Below are positions 37,101 to 44,200 of a DNA stretch of 64,000 nucleotides, piece after piece. This DNA is from Monocercomonoides exilis. Lineage: Eukaryota > Preaxostyla > Oxymonadida > Polymastigidae. A program made the translations under genes and the position numbers. The stretch spans positions 186,001-250,000 of the forward strand of contig LSRY02000062.1 of NCBI GenBank assembly GCA_001643675.2. The letters are read 5' to 3'. Numbering within the stretch: the stretch's first letter is position 1; every line of letters begins with the position of its first letter. Under the pieces are notes generated by a model. The model ran no database searches. It was not told the DNA's origin and was given only the letters and a program-made list of their open reading frames with translations.

Positions 37101-39869
37101 GAAGCGGGAAGCGTTGAACGGAGGAGGCGAACGAGATCTGCCCAGACGCTGTGGCCGGAAAGGAGGGGGAGAAGCAGATCCCTTTCTGAAAGGGTAGAAC
37201 GGCGCAGGAGGCGGTGAGTGATATTGCAGTGTGGTTGTGGTTGTGGTTGTGGTTGTGGTGAATTGCCCGTTGGGTGAGTGCTGAGATGTCTCAGATGTGA
37301 CTGTGGTGGTTGAGGAGGAGGAAGAAGAAGCAGGCTGAGAAAGCAGCGAGAAGGGTGACATCGAAGAAGATGAAGGGGACAAAGCACTTGGCATTGACAA
37401 TCCAGCAGGAGGTGGGGATATTCGGCGAGTGCTGACTAAAGGCGGAGTGCGCCTTCTGCTCATCAATGAAGGCGAAACCGCTCTTCGTCTGCTTATTGCC
37501 TCTTGTTCCTCGCCGTCATTAAAGCCTTTCCTATCATAAGCTGTTGGGCTGAATGTGAGGTATTGAGACCCATCTTCTCCATCAGATGTATCATCTTCGT
37601 ATACCTCCTCCACCTCTTGCTCCCAGGAGTAGTTCCACATGTCTTCGATCTTCTTCAGCGTGCTTTCCTTCTCAAAGCGCACATCAAACTCAGCAAGATC
37701 CAGTACAACAGAAGGCACACTCCACATCAGCAACCCAACCACATCGCTTCTCTTGCGCATGACAGCCGCAAAAAGAGGAGTCTCAACCGTCAGCTGGTTC
37801 AAAAAGACTCGTTTTTCGATCTTTCCGCGGTTGATGTCGAGATTTGCGCGCTTCAAAAGCATTCTGATGACGTTCAATGAGCCACAGCAGCAGCTGATCC
37901 AAAGGGGGCTCATTGAGACATTGCGGAGGGTGATGCCTTCGTTTATGTCGAAGGAAGGGTCAGACACAAAGAAGGACACAAGTGGCTCGATGGAAAAAGC
38001 ACACGAATAGAAAAACAGAGTGTGGAGTTCAATGCGAGTTGATTGAATGAGATATAGAAGATGCGATGAGGGACAAAGGGAAGGAAGGAATGGCACCTTT
38101 TGAATGGATCGAAAGTCGGAGGAAGAAGAAGTTGAAGAAGCTGTACTCGAATAAGTGGAATTTAGAGATGCTGCTGACAAATATGAATCTTGCAGCTTTG
38201 GTTGAAATTCGTTGCTAGTTGTGTCTTGTTGGTCTTCCATTTTTCTTCTTCTTGCCTTTTCTTGAATGACATATTCATTCACTTCATCAAACAAACAAAC
38301 CATCTCTTCCATCATCCCTCCTTTTTGTATCAGACAGTTTAAGTTACTTCCGCAGGAGCATTTGAATGAGCATACTCCGACTGGAATGACAGAATGGCCA
38401 AAATGACATGTCGAAGCGCATTCGAGACAGATCAGTCCAGACGAATGCTCCAACGTTGTCGGGATTGCTTTCTCTTTGCTCACTTCTGCTCTGTTGCTTC
38501 CGTCGAAGCTGTGTGTGACACATGTTGTGCAGATGTAGGCTATTCTTTGCGATTCAGTGGCGGAACATCGTGGAAGATGAGGCATCAACGGATGAGGAGA
38601 TTTGGGAGAAGGGTAGCTGCAAGACGAAGAGACTGAGCCGTTTGTAGAATTTTGCATGAACTGCAGGGTTTGAGGATTTGTCAAGGGAAATGGCGGAGAT
38701 GAAGAGTATGATGGGAATGAAGGATACATGATATGAGATGCAACAATCTGAGTTCGATGCCAGAGGAGAAAAAGAAAGATGGAAAATGGATGAAGAAACT
38801 GGAAGAGGCGATTCTGCGTTTCTGGAGTGCAAAGGCTCGACAAAAGAATCGCCTCGCTTGGCGAGTTGGTTTTATGTGTTTTCTGAAAAGACAGAGCATT
38901 CGTTTCAGGAGGTGTACTGCTTGTTGTGTGTGCTCCGAAACTGAATCTTTTGTTGGTGCTGTTATTAACATTGTCAGGCTGCGTGATAACTTCCGATCTC
39001 TTTTCCAGAGCATAAACCTCAGCAGCGAACTTGTTGAAAGATAAAGACTTTTCAGCCTCTTTCTTCATCCTCTCGATGGATGGCACTGAATTCATTATGT
39101 CTGTGTAATGATGGAACATCTTCTTTTTCTTTGTTTCCTCGTTTTCTCCATCTTCTTCTTCATCATCAAGCATCCACTCTTCAATCAGATCGCTTGATAG
39201 TGACTGTACTCTCTCTTTCGAGATATTCATCACAGCCTGTTCGAACTTTTCTATTTTTTCTTTTTCTTTCTCTTTTCGCCTTTTCAAAATTTCCATTTCT
39301 TTCTCTCTTTCTTCGTCTCTCTCTTCATTCCTTTCCTCTTCTTGCTCGCCTTCTACTTCATATTGCAACCTTCGCTCTATTTCTTTGAACATAACAAAAA
39401 CAGGAGCGCAACGCTGTTTGCGTATCAAGCTGTTAGATTTGCAACAGCTTTTGTCGGTTAATATTCGAGTGGGCATTGTAAAATTCTCACTGAAGTTATG
39501 ACTCATCTGAGAAGCAACATCCTCTTGTGAAAGGGCAAATTTAAATTGATCGATCATTTTCTGAATAAACAGGGAAGCAGGCTGCTCGCCCTTCTGAATC
39601 ATGTTTCTTAGGACAAGATTTTCGCTTTTCACTATCTCAAACCACAGAGAAGATGGAAAAGGGCGAAATGGAGAAAACGTGCGAAAGGCTTGTGCAGAAG
39701 AAAGAGATTGAGAAATTTCCGAGCATTCCTTGTTTTGAGCACAGCTTTTTGAATAAAGTAATGGTCCCAAGGGTTGTTCGAATGATTGATGCAAATAATA
39801 TGGATATCCAAAAGGAGGCTGCCGAGATGGGAATTGATTCAGATTAGAAATTGAGCTTAAAGAATACAT
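25155..39869 (-). CDS. Giant single-exon protein with UBR-type Cys/His cluster and ankyrin repeats
   Basis: Uninterrupted ORF of 4,904 residues from the ATG at 39869. The frame stays open further upstream without an ATG, so a 5' exon is possible. Residues 447-512 form a Cys/His cluster like a UBR-box: ICTTC, then LICLECASTCHFGHSV, then FKCSCGSNLNC. UBR boxes bind N-degrons. Ankyrin-like repeats follow near 615-717 (SPLWISCCCGSLNVIRMLL), 3420-3474 (GRTPLSVAVERRNVLLVREL), 4210-4247 (SGSTPLHYAAMVGSPRILS), 4639-4687 (GASALCIACSYLHLRCIRLL) and 4839-4900. Between them lie thousands of residues of Ser-, Asp/Glu- and Lys-rich sequence, including a run of about 26 Ser (34387-34460) and a Thr run. No RING, HECT or other catalytic domain was found. 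A scaffold or recognition role in ubiquitin biology is inference. The lack of introns contrasts with every neighbour. Confidence 0.75.
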   Translation of the reverse strand: MYSLSSISNLNQFPSRQPPFGYPYYLHQSFEQPLGPLLYSKSCAQNKECSEISQSLSSAQAFRTFSPFRPFPSSLWFEIVKSENLVLRNMIQKGEQPASLFIQKMIDQFKFALSQEDVASQMSHNFSENFTMPTRILTDKSCCKSNSLIRKQRCAPVFVMFKEIERRLQYEVEGEQEEERNEERDEEREKEMEILKRRKEKEKEKIEKFEQAVMNISKERVQSLSSDLIEEWMLDDEEEDGENEETKKKKMFHHYTDIMNSVPSIERMKKEAEKSLSFNKFAAEVYALEKRSEVITQPDNVNNSTNKRFSFGAHTTSSTPPETNALSFQKTHKTNSPSEAILLSSLCTPETQNRLFQFLHPFSIFLFLLWHRTQIVASHIMYPSFPSYSSSPPFPLTNPQTLQFMQNSTNGSVSSSCSYPSPKSPHPLMPHLPRCSATESQRIAYICTTCVTHSFDGSNRAEVSKEKAIPTTLEHSSGLICLECASTCHFGHSVIPVGVCSFKCSCGSNLNCLIQKGGMMEEMVCLFDEVNEYVIQEKARRRKMEDQQDTTSNEFQPKLQDSYLSAASLNSTYSSTASSTSSSSDFRSIQKVPFLPSLCPSSHLLYLIQSTRIELHTLFFYSCAFSIEPLVSFFVSDPSFDINEGITLRNVSMSPLWISCCCGSLNVIRMLLKRANLDINRGKIEKRVFLNQLTVETPLFAAVMRKRSDVVGLLMWSVPSVVLDLAEFDVRFEKESTLKKIEDMWNYSWEQEVEEVYEDDTSDGEDGSQYLTFSPTAYDRKGFNDGEEQEAISRRRAVSPSLMSRRRTPPLVSTRRISPPPAGLSMPSALSPSSSSMSPFSLLSQPASSSSSSTTTVTSETSQHSPNGQFTTTTTTTTTTLQYHSPPPAPFYPFRKGSASPPPFRPQRLGRSRSPPPFNASRFRTPPSSISPPHSASSFRSSPPSPSSSSTSCASRRYVFVPLSVSRSLNISAGFSMYFINPVPKDPSLFPTLLSLPEPSNTNELNLNQIDEVALALSSEPAPKASLPQASNIYIPPTWSSASSYSSSSSSSSSSSSSNDNKSKSVPLSYHHDTMTIVPANLNRLNFLSSLFTLLRKSLGCDGASSSSSSSSSPLASTSQRTLLGRIFELASKSTVALSPLNPMKSVSIQPYLTDDYSRKLLSALKVEELLGSQLHLSKKLSRFLNGEYSFDSSSPSSASSSGKPAKITTPNTLPAGTSILANSFSPISPSSRPTASQEKQSKRESKMLSSILLSLFCDNAVLMFAGEEAATLRSDILRFVATRGLPYISQKELKQYASGARHRLLSSVSQSASSSYSSSSTFSTGQVDVPSEYNPFSSDVFVERAILLDEGLMAPSWKKERVKMRHAMAEINARYRVLNRLGITKRNSEFQVTSVNQGRTQFIFSNTVIAPNYFSPLPVHTLRFVYLSPKEKADALSSNSAAVPLLSSLALPIGETSAMLSATTATNRSIPSILSTFSANPAVAPEEASPALLADTIVLSPLLQQLICAESTSTWAMLMLALDDLSRALKADDVYAIEDDCSEDGEEDEEDEDNAIDSDDWIAELDLGDKQYEILDKQMSKLMMEQFEIEDDSNSETSEEDSEEDADDEISIGFGFANEYEQDKRLKELLENPFSPSNNPKEKRQSKKADPITFDDFTFFVSFGEPIDYFKYEKGGFEITPENASVNTDSAKAVSNPNPILLNTFNRKRTFRSQIASPFGSTSQGASEQQTALSDSSNAQNEYIQPQFSEGELERVTRRMKEKLDFISQKIKKVTRELNAEHFNLMIKKVEVPKNKKGTSLSSSSSSSSSSSSSSSSSSSSSSSSSSMGSTSETDYEILLSDLNEDGIGDNIRVLLLPSIVSRHRRGLVVSESAKELIDPRSSANASSSSTASLPEEDYSLSSEPTTYMDTLFSSASFAPISFSSLPLHFVNNKHYGKADIGSEFEGKESSSSFVPLTTKLVQQLLPSMLSPKSLPCDDENFLRFNNNKSPSLTITKRKEEECKHVKKINYYSSCIMLSPGKSAMRWLDRSQTSRSMTPFVSNSPLAIDNSSSSVSVGPILSSHAPYLPLSRKPSLWANTQYVNSFLKTNTSLIQSLALFFNASSVPRSLFHSLPRRRCILPFSMFVKRCKDSSFFLINYAFLHSWRDVGMLRKPPQHLDTMVSRRRKELCLNQERKVFVRRKKGKIVCLKKSSALRRKLEGVFQVNDENSSSKFNSFSLMSSADIESGSKPDSPSIPSYAHDPPHLGVSPFLIVLHHLQKDALSQSVECDMMELALVALGKDRLNGAKSLMHGCGMKNAGTKDLEELAKLKISQEQAGGDGQRIAVSSEMEEEKTGADEWDELMKEAEEEGVTLKKPVQLNKVSYSSVSSSASSSLTLTKSSETTVSDRKGSSTAVLSVYLMSPSPDGGLSTDQLRPASSPFVPDYFFDTSFFDSTPSSTSVTTPSTSSISITRPLNLGQSSTTKLTTSSTAATTSERAYPSKSLSHLPLLVDNSTSFLLHPSAVRSTDGALSPLNQFPYTSTTTDPLLLRQLHAGITSCGFLYSLPPFELFKRVVAVTDETRKAVCGISTLRFSDESENESKEEASKYNEDKIYDPYSSIHSTSKEAIDFMEMTEENYGPKKRKDKIEDLNAKLDRILNDDFDFDSDSISDSDSVNVSDSDDESDDSQTSFSSSHSLKKRHKKERKDAKDDASETDLSDGFRIEEEVKPQVLTDEADKEKIEEKKGDSPSLTEQNQQNGLHSSCYGRVRISRLYTVASSSLIEDGLYMSADDLPTGSESASASPSSSSSSSSSSSYSSSTSDFSLSSLFDDDSSEVKHNAALSSPQKSNAFMKELSKRVESVFESEEGTGIWATESKNNAQKKRKQKVRVGESSILEEELSKLRKREKKELKRRSQKEWKATNDQQRMDIYSAASATSSAFCSSQCQIASSGDFSMSVSDLHSAAQSDDPSLSMISSSCSHPSSAYSQASPLIHVPPATFGASLLSSIANSTPIFSISPIFAAVAEGDVTSTHLIRMFDSLKNECVDLLDVEERKAKTDEINNRLVNETNMFAKNANNSIGMVDEHALGDGKQIKDEKAKELLQNKMESNMSNFQNVADMQKENALSGDNLMKAKRNLNANENKEESEEINVELQSKSDSEDQDTNCKIELSDFEGMGDLKRRAILSRKEYNFMMKKLKEKKASKNGKDKMKRDKIKQNQKVDLEERKLKEKEERKKKRERKNEERKRKQEIRAKKRSERKALKNEGMEESSDSELTSTLSSSVSSSSSSSQNVHSSNSKRKHHQNKINPNSYCSEAALSLQKQGFAMRAQTFPHRYSALFGETVELKLSNDSRYNLSVAEARRRERERRRTKRIKKAYVNELIERQISLMNNLLPLKSANYVPFTLQESSPNSSPSPFLSAASSSSSLPSVKPRLLFFFNAGVSLDPNECCLGRTPLSVAVERRNVLLVRELLKIASLNPNLFTAVGNTLVDLTKQHSHNKKNSMFSEKKEELFNVLSAEALIGTPFVKKDSFVPPLIEAVMNDDEEIVNELLYDNRVDVLWEVCRGVSYETDETSKNSVNIPVKALWSESFNSSLSGAPELSCGISTEFSDVWKSFSLSPIARSFAEFCNALVALQDRLTAYSIARGLGYMHIAEMIEERMWKDGVDAKNRKIAMEEEKKQMMIDGKDEESTGNAKKTKKQRKKKKKMGLMEADSDEEEGLESNSKAFHSNEDQLITSEDKPVPLDSFDASPTLSQKSSSFDPLNAVSSSSAELISSSSQKEESSKTGLHPFDFDLLFVKAADSNRIRIDPSGSLTPKEYSIAARLLSSLLNSLPQLSSSSSNPSSLLSEPSLTQSDSISSVSSLASTSSLSGISAFSSLFTSSSSLAESLNFLKALLTQFIRVMKMKNENSQILGSTSSSMPAVPSQSPSSFFFLPFIYFPVLSSAASCFKRQCDSSLIDSHKLTVSSPASPSVVMPFLSCVISRLCSSDPSFFFSFFESGSLSLVTWVLSLLSCWRFTDSSAGDSHGSLDEAVHLPQLMNTAGFDSDSARNLSARLNQDNSEGSTAHVPKRGYVSFKLKNYYEAHNLPATSEQSSSSSESSSTYSPIVLFDLSHTSIDPNSGIIPLVSQLIASVKSVSSSSDSSVTSYSQTNFVLRCFELFLVTKWGSKPESLLRKELEEKREANRMKNGSRSAFASASEVNPISLSFYEELENEGISPYYELDWNKGDRSGSTPLHYAAMVGSPRILSFLLRLSATESLVPQTSASYITSASSIGAASSNISDVQPLSNSIILFRNGYQFPVISPPPFAKPQKITDKSPKLHVSFHFIQHPTIYARSLSCSSSYPSSLTLSSSSTSAKTPTDCENQDCAAVSFIDEQIMLSDKNKNLTSQNKKDCAIRNNCFISLDEQSMQSHCQSDSCSASFSNQHHCLLFSKSANDKTSQQSSNDTAIRLNVYVSDPFASQTSVMSQTVPFDALCQLENPLIRSSFSGSLSSSKNNDQRCASPKHSNQQAGDNFEEGTTPASPYLYDIAISRALRMKKWIDPVTNRVMRRKEKSELNKQTNAQNEETVKSTDVQSSVQSSSAETVKNSDCPLISLEQQFDRGNSSFSASPCISLRSSLPSSSSPSSSQSPLIPHLMTLPFPPSSLRPSVNTLNAEGASALCIACSYLHLRCIRLLLRHPLIDVNCGSLHNNATPLLSLIVHSKQTAEIEREEGCSLKIELENEKLEAMMDEMNEPNMMQAGAESKSGMQKITKREVAPTDIVDLLMKSHSKCIDLSYGYPLIVAAKKRKSNILFRILNWICGEQDKMSSNITNYIEENASASKAASDKFKTSQKVKIVECDLNCKGHPSETLLTAVVRNGLYAVCCYLLQIKGVEINRVEPSTLKTPLAIAIERRDEMMTNLIQKHGGKENAQK
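34387..34460 (-). repeat. Trinucleotide (GAA/GGA) tract coding a long Ser run
   Basis: Near-perfect GAA/GGA triplet array on the plus strand; in the minus-strand giant gene it codes about 26 consecutive Ser (TCT/TCC). One of many such tracts in this gene and a likely site of length variation. Confidence 0.75.
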
Positions 39870-41257
39870 TATGCTGTTGCTAATCGCTTCTGGGGATTTC
39901 AATTTATGTGAACTTGCGCATTTACACGAAAAAGTTATCGAATCACATAAACATTTCTTATGAACAAAATTTTTTTAAATGTATATTCCAAAAGTGATCA
40001 AAAAAGCACAAACTTCGTTCCCATTCAATGCTCCAACAAATTTTACATCATGAAATCGATGACAACAAATTGCACAAAGCTGAGAAAAATCAAAATCAAT
40101 GTGAAAAATTATATAAAACACAAAAGCAAACAAGACAAATTCTCGTTGGAGATTGTGAGCAGGTGAAGCACATGTATGAAGGCTATTAAAAATGTTTGAC
40201 ATGAAAAATTAATTATTCAGAAAAATTGAAGCATGCTTCTAAAAGTTGTTGGATTTGATAACTTGAAAATACAATCTGTTTCAAAAGTCCGTTTTTAGCT
40301 GATGTATCATTTTGTTGTAATGATAATTGTGAAAGCAATAATGAATAAAGATTGAAGCAATTATCATCCTGCATTACTCAAAATTATTCTTTCAAAATAA
40401 AAAAGATATCAAAAAATAAGGCATTTGCATCATTGCAATTCAAGAAAAATATAGAAATACAAATTAACAAACAATGTGCTCTATTGCTCCGAATGCGAAT
40501 TCTACTTCCTATTTAAAAAGAAAAAAAAGAATAATAATAAGATCTGCCCTTAACATTTTTATGATGTTATCTTTTGTAGTTTTATATCCGTCTCACTTTT
40601 TAAATAAGCAATGAAAAAGAAATTTAAATGAAACTGTGAACGTGTGAATGTTTTACAATTCTTGAAAGAAAACATTTGAGGTGCTTGGATGATAATTATA
40701 AAGAATTAATACTTCTAGACTTCTTTAACTGAATGCACATAAATTATATTATCACGCACCTGCTCATTTTAAAAGTTTTTTAAAGATGTTGTATTATTAA
40801 TGATAAGCATGTTTTCAGTTCAAGTTCAACAATTTTTTGAATATTTCATTAAACATCTTTTCTTCGGTCATTTTCCTTTTGCGTCCTTATCAGAATGCTT
40901 ATATAAGCCTATTCACTATTTATGAATAATTTGTTTGCTAAATATTTATTTATCTTTATTGGGAAATCTAATTCAAAATAGAAATATTTTGATTTTTTCA
41001 GAAAATCGAATAAATACATATTTTTCTACAAATTTATGTCTTCACAGTGACAGAAAAAGTAAATGTCTTTCACTCAACACTCAACAATTAAAAAAATTGA
41101 AAAATCCAATTGAAAATTAAATAATTATCCGTTGTTGTGAAGACGTGAAATTATAATCTCTAAAAGTTCCAAATTGCATGAAACTATAATCACATTTTTT
41201 GGGAAAGCCATCCCTCTTCATCTTTTGCTGTACATAAGATAATAGAAATAAAGAGCC
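39870..41257. other. AT-rich intergenic region
   Basis: 1.4 kb between the giant gene's start and the formin's stop. No convincing ORF or repeat. The giant gene's promoter and possible 5' exons must lie at its left end: its frame is open upstream of the first ATG to about 39960. Confidence 0.45.
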
Positions 41258-44200
41258 TCATCCCTGAGGAATAGAATTCAAGCGCTGTGAAAACCTAAGA
41301 GTCAGTCCAGAAGTCTTTCTGAGTGTTCCTCCTTCTCTTTGACGCCTCAAAATCGAGCCAGATGCAATCTGTTGTGTGATCGCATTGAGAATGTCCTTTC
41401 TGGACTGTGTGAGGTCTGACGGCATCGCAGATGACGCTGCATTTGCTGCTGCGATCGCCCGCTCTGCCTGTGCTGATAGTTTGACGGTGGGAGAAGTTGT
41501 TTCAGCATTAGCATTAGAAAGAATTGTGGCATTCTGAGTGGGTGATTCAGATGTGTTTGAAATGGAAGAGGAAGAAGAGGAAGTTGATGATGAAGGTGAT
41601 AAAGGTGCTATCGCACTTGCAGAAGTATCCTTTTGCAATTTGTCTTTGCCCCGCAAGGTTAATGGCTTCTTTCCTTGTTCTTTCATTTCTTTCTCTTTCT
41701 TCTTTTTCAGCTCTCGTTCCATCTTTTCTCTGTCTTTCTTCTCTTTGTCTTCTTTCTTCTGCAGATCTTCATTTGTTCTCTGAGAATAACAACAGCAACA
41801 AATATGAATAATAATAATAATAATCATAATAGTCAACAATTTTCAACCCAAAAATACACAAAGAACATAAGCACACATCCACTTTGTCTGCAAAATTAGC
41901 GAATATCATAAAGAACTCTTCAGAAGGTGTCTTTTGTGGGTCTTCCATGTAGAGTGTCATGGCCTCAGTAACAGCCTTCTCGCATTTGTCCTTCAGATCC
42001 ATCAACTGTGTCTGTCGCATCACAAACGCTGAATGGAACGGCCCAATCACATCCAGAAACGAGTTGCTCATCTCTTCTTCGCCGTTTTTGCTCTGTGAAG
42101 ATGAGGAAGAAGCAGAAGATGATGATGAATTGCCTGCTCCATTTTCATCATCTGATGAAGAAGCAGAAGCAGACTGTGTCTTTTGTGCCTTTCTTTTGCA
42201 GCTCTCAACGATGTTTGACATCTCCTTCATCTCCTTCTCCACCGATGCCATGTTGTCGCACAGCTCGGCCGCCGACTGCTGCAGGGCTGACAGAGGCATA
42301 TCTGCTGCCTGCTTCACCACTTCCATCTCAGACAAGAAGGACTCAACTCCTCCTTTCGACCTCAGAACATGTACAATGTACTGAAGCATGGTGATTGTGC
42401 CTGACTGCATCCACTGCGGTTGAGCTGTTAAAATGAAAATAATAATGACAATAAATAAATAAATAAAGTGGAATTATAAGAAGGAAATGCAAATATAAAC
42501 AATTGGGTAAATATTTTATTGTAAGTATATGAATATAAGAAGAGCACACCATTCTTGTTATCATCATTGTTTGTCTTATCTGGACTATCAGAAGCCAAAT
42601 TATTTTCGTTCTTTTTCGCGTCTTTCGGAATTGGTGTTGATTTGAACTCGCACAGCTTCGACAGCACATCCAACTTCACTCCATATGCACACCCTTGGTT
42701 GGTTGCTCCGTTCAAATAGTTTCCTATTGCCAGCACTAATTCCAACAGTTTCTTCAGCTCCTTTCCAGTTGAGACAGTTTCACACGCCTTCTGAATGGTC
42801 TTGTAGTTTGACTCCAAATAGCTCATCATTTCGTGGCTGCGTGTTTTGAACAGCAGGCACTTCAACCTCTCCTTCAGCCGAGGCACCTCCACAAGCTCCA
42901 AATAGAACTGCTCCTGTTTCGTCTGCTTCGATCTGTCGCCTGTGAATGACAGCAGCGTCTCTGTCTCTTCGGGTGTGGGCACAAACGCACTCAGCTGTTT
43001 CAGCCGCTCTTCATTCAGGATGCTCATGTCACATGATTTTAATGCATCAACCACTTGTGATGGTGTCAATGGATTGAACTGGTGCAGAAGAATAGCCAGC
43101 TCCTGTGTCCTCTTCGGGTCAAGCAGCTGAGGAACAGTCTCTTTTGGAGAGGCAGCAGCAGACGCAGCAGAAGGAGAAGAAGAGGCAATCGGGGCACGAG
43201 ACAAGGATGGCTTGTTGAACAGCATTTCAAGCTCATTTTCATCGAGCTTGACTGAATTGTCTGAGAGATTCTGAAATGATAGAATGTTTATTATATTTAA
43301 GAAAAGAAGATAATTTTAAAAAAATGAAAAAATAATATGCAAAAAATTCCAGTTAAATAAAAATTTAATTGAAAATACGAACTTTCCAAATGGATTGATC
43401 GATGCTCCGATCAGGTATTTTCGACCAATGGAACACTTTCATTGGCACTTTCGACTTTTTAGCAGGTTTCTTTGGTCTCCCCATAAATACAGGAGCTGAA
43501 TAAAAGAAGAGAAAAGAAGAATATGAAATATGAATGTAACATCATTAAATGAAATAACAGAAGTGGGGGGGGGGGGGGGGGGGGGAATAATTGAATAAAA
43601 AGTTTACAATGAAAAGATTCGTATGACAATCATCAAAGATGACAATGTGCATACCCATTGGAATGGCTGGTGCGCCTGGTGCACATGGAATGCCTGGAGC
43701 TGTGAAAAGAATAACAGAATTTGAAATATTTGAATATGATTGATACAATCATTAAATTTATTAATTAAAAGCATTATAAAAACATCACATTTAAAATCCA
43801 TCATTCAAAAAAAAATTTTTTTTAAAAAAGAAAAAGTGCTTTGAATGTTTGACAAACCAGCAGGTATGCCAGGAGCAGCAGGGATGCCTGGTGCAGCGGG
43901 GATGCCTGGTGCAGCAGGAATTCCAGGGGCTGCTGGTATTCCGGGAGCAGCTGGGATGCCAGGGGCAGCTGGAATACCTGGTGCCATTGGAATGCTGGGT
44001 GCAGCAGGGATGCTTGGAGCAGCTGGAATTCCTGGGGCAGCAGGAATACTCGGAGCTGATGAGAAATAAATAAGAAATGGCAGAATAAGAAGTAACAAAC
44101 ATATGACAATAATTTTTTTTTCAACAAACCAGTAGGAATTGAAGAGCCAGGCAATGCAGGTGCGCTTGGGATGCTGGGTGCTTGTGGAATTGACGGAGCC

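Noticed and set aside
37218-37262. GTTGTG tandem repeat as a regulatory or telomere-like repeat
   Set aside because: It codes a Thr run in the giant ORF.
39960-40202. Overlapping short ORFs with Cys-rich text upstream of the giant gene
   Set aside because: The frame upstream of the first ATG is open and has a few Cys, but there is no supported splice or start; not annotated as a gene.
43845-44069. Plus-strand collagen-like ORF (GxxGAAG repeats)
   Set aside because: It is the reverse strand of the formin FH1 repeat exon; the formin reading is supported by FH2 and intron phases.
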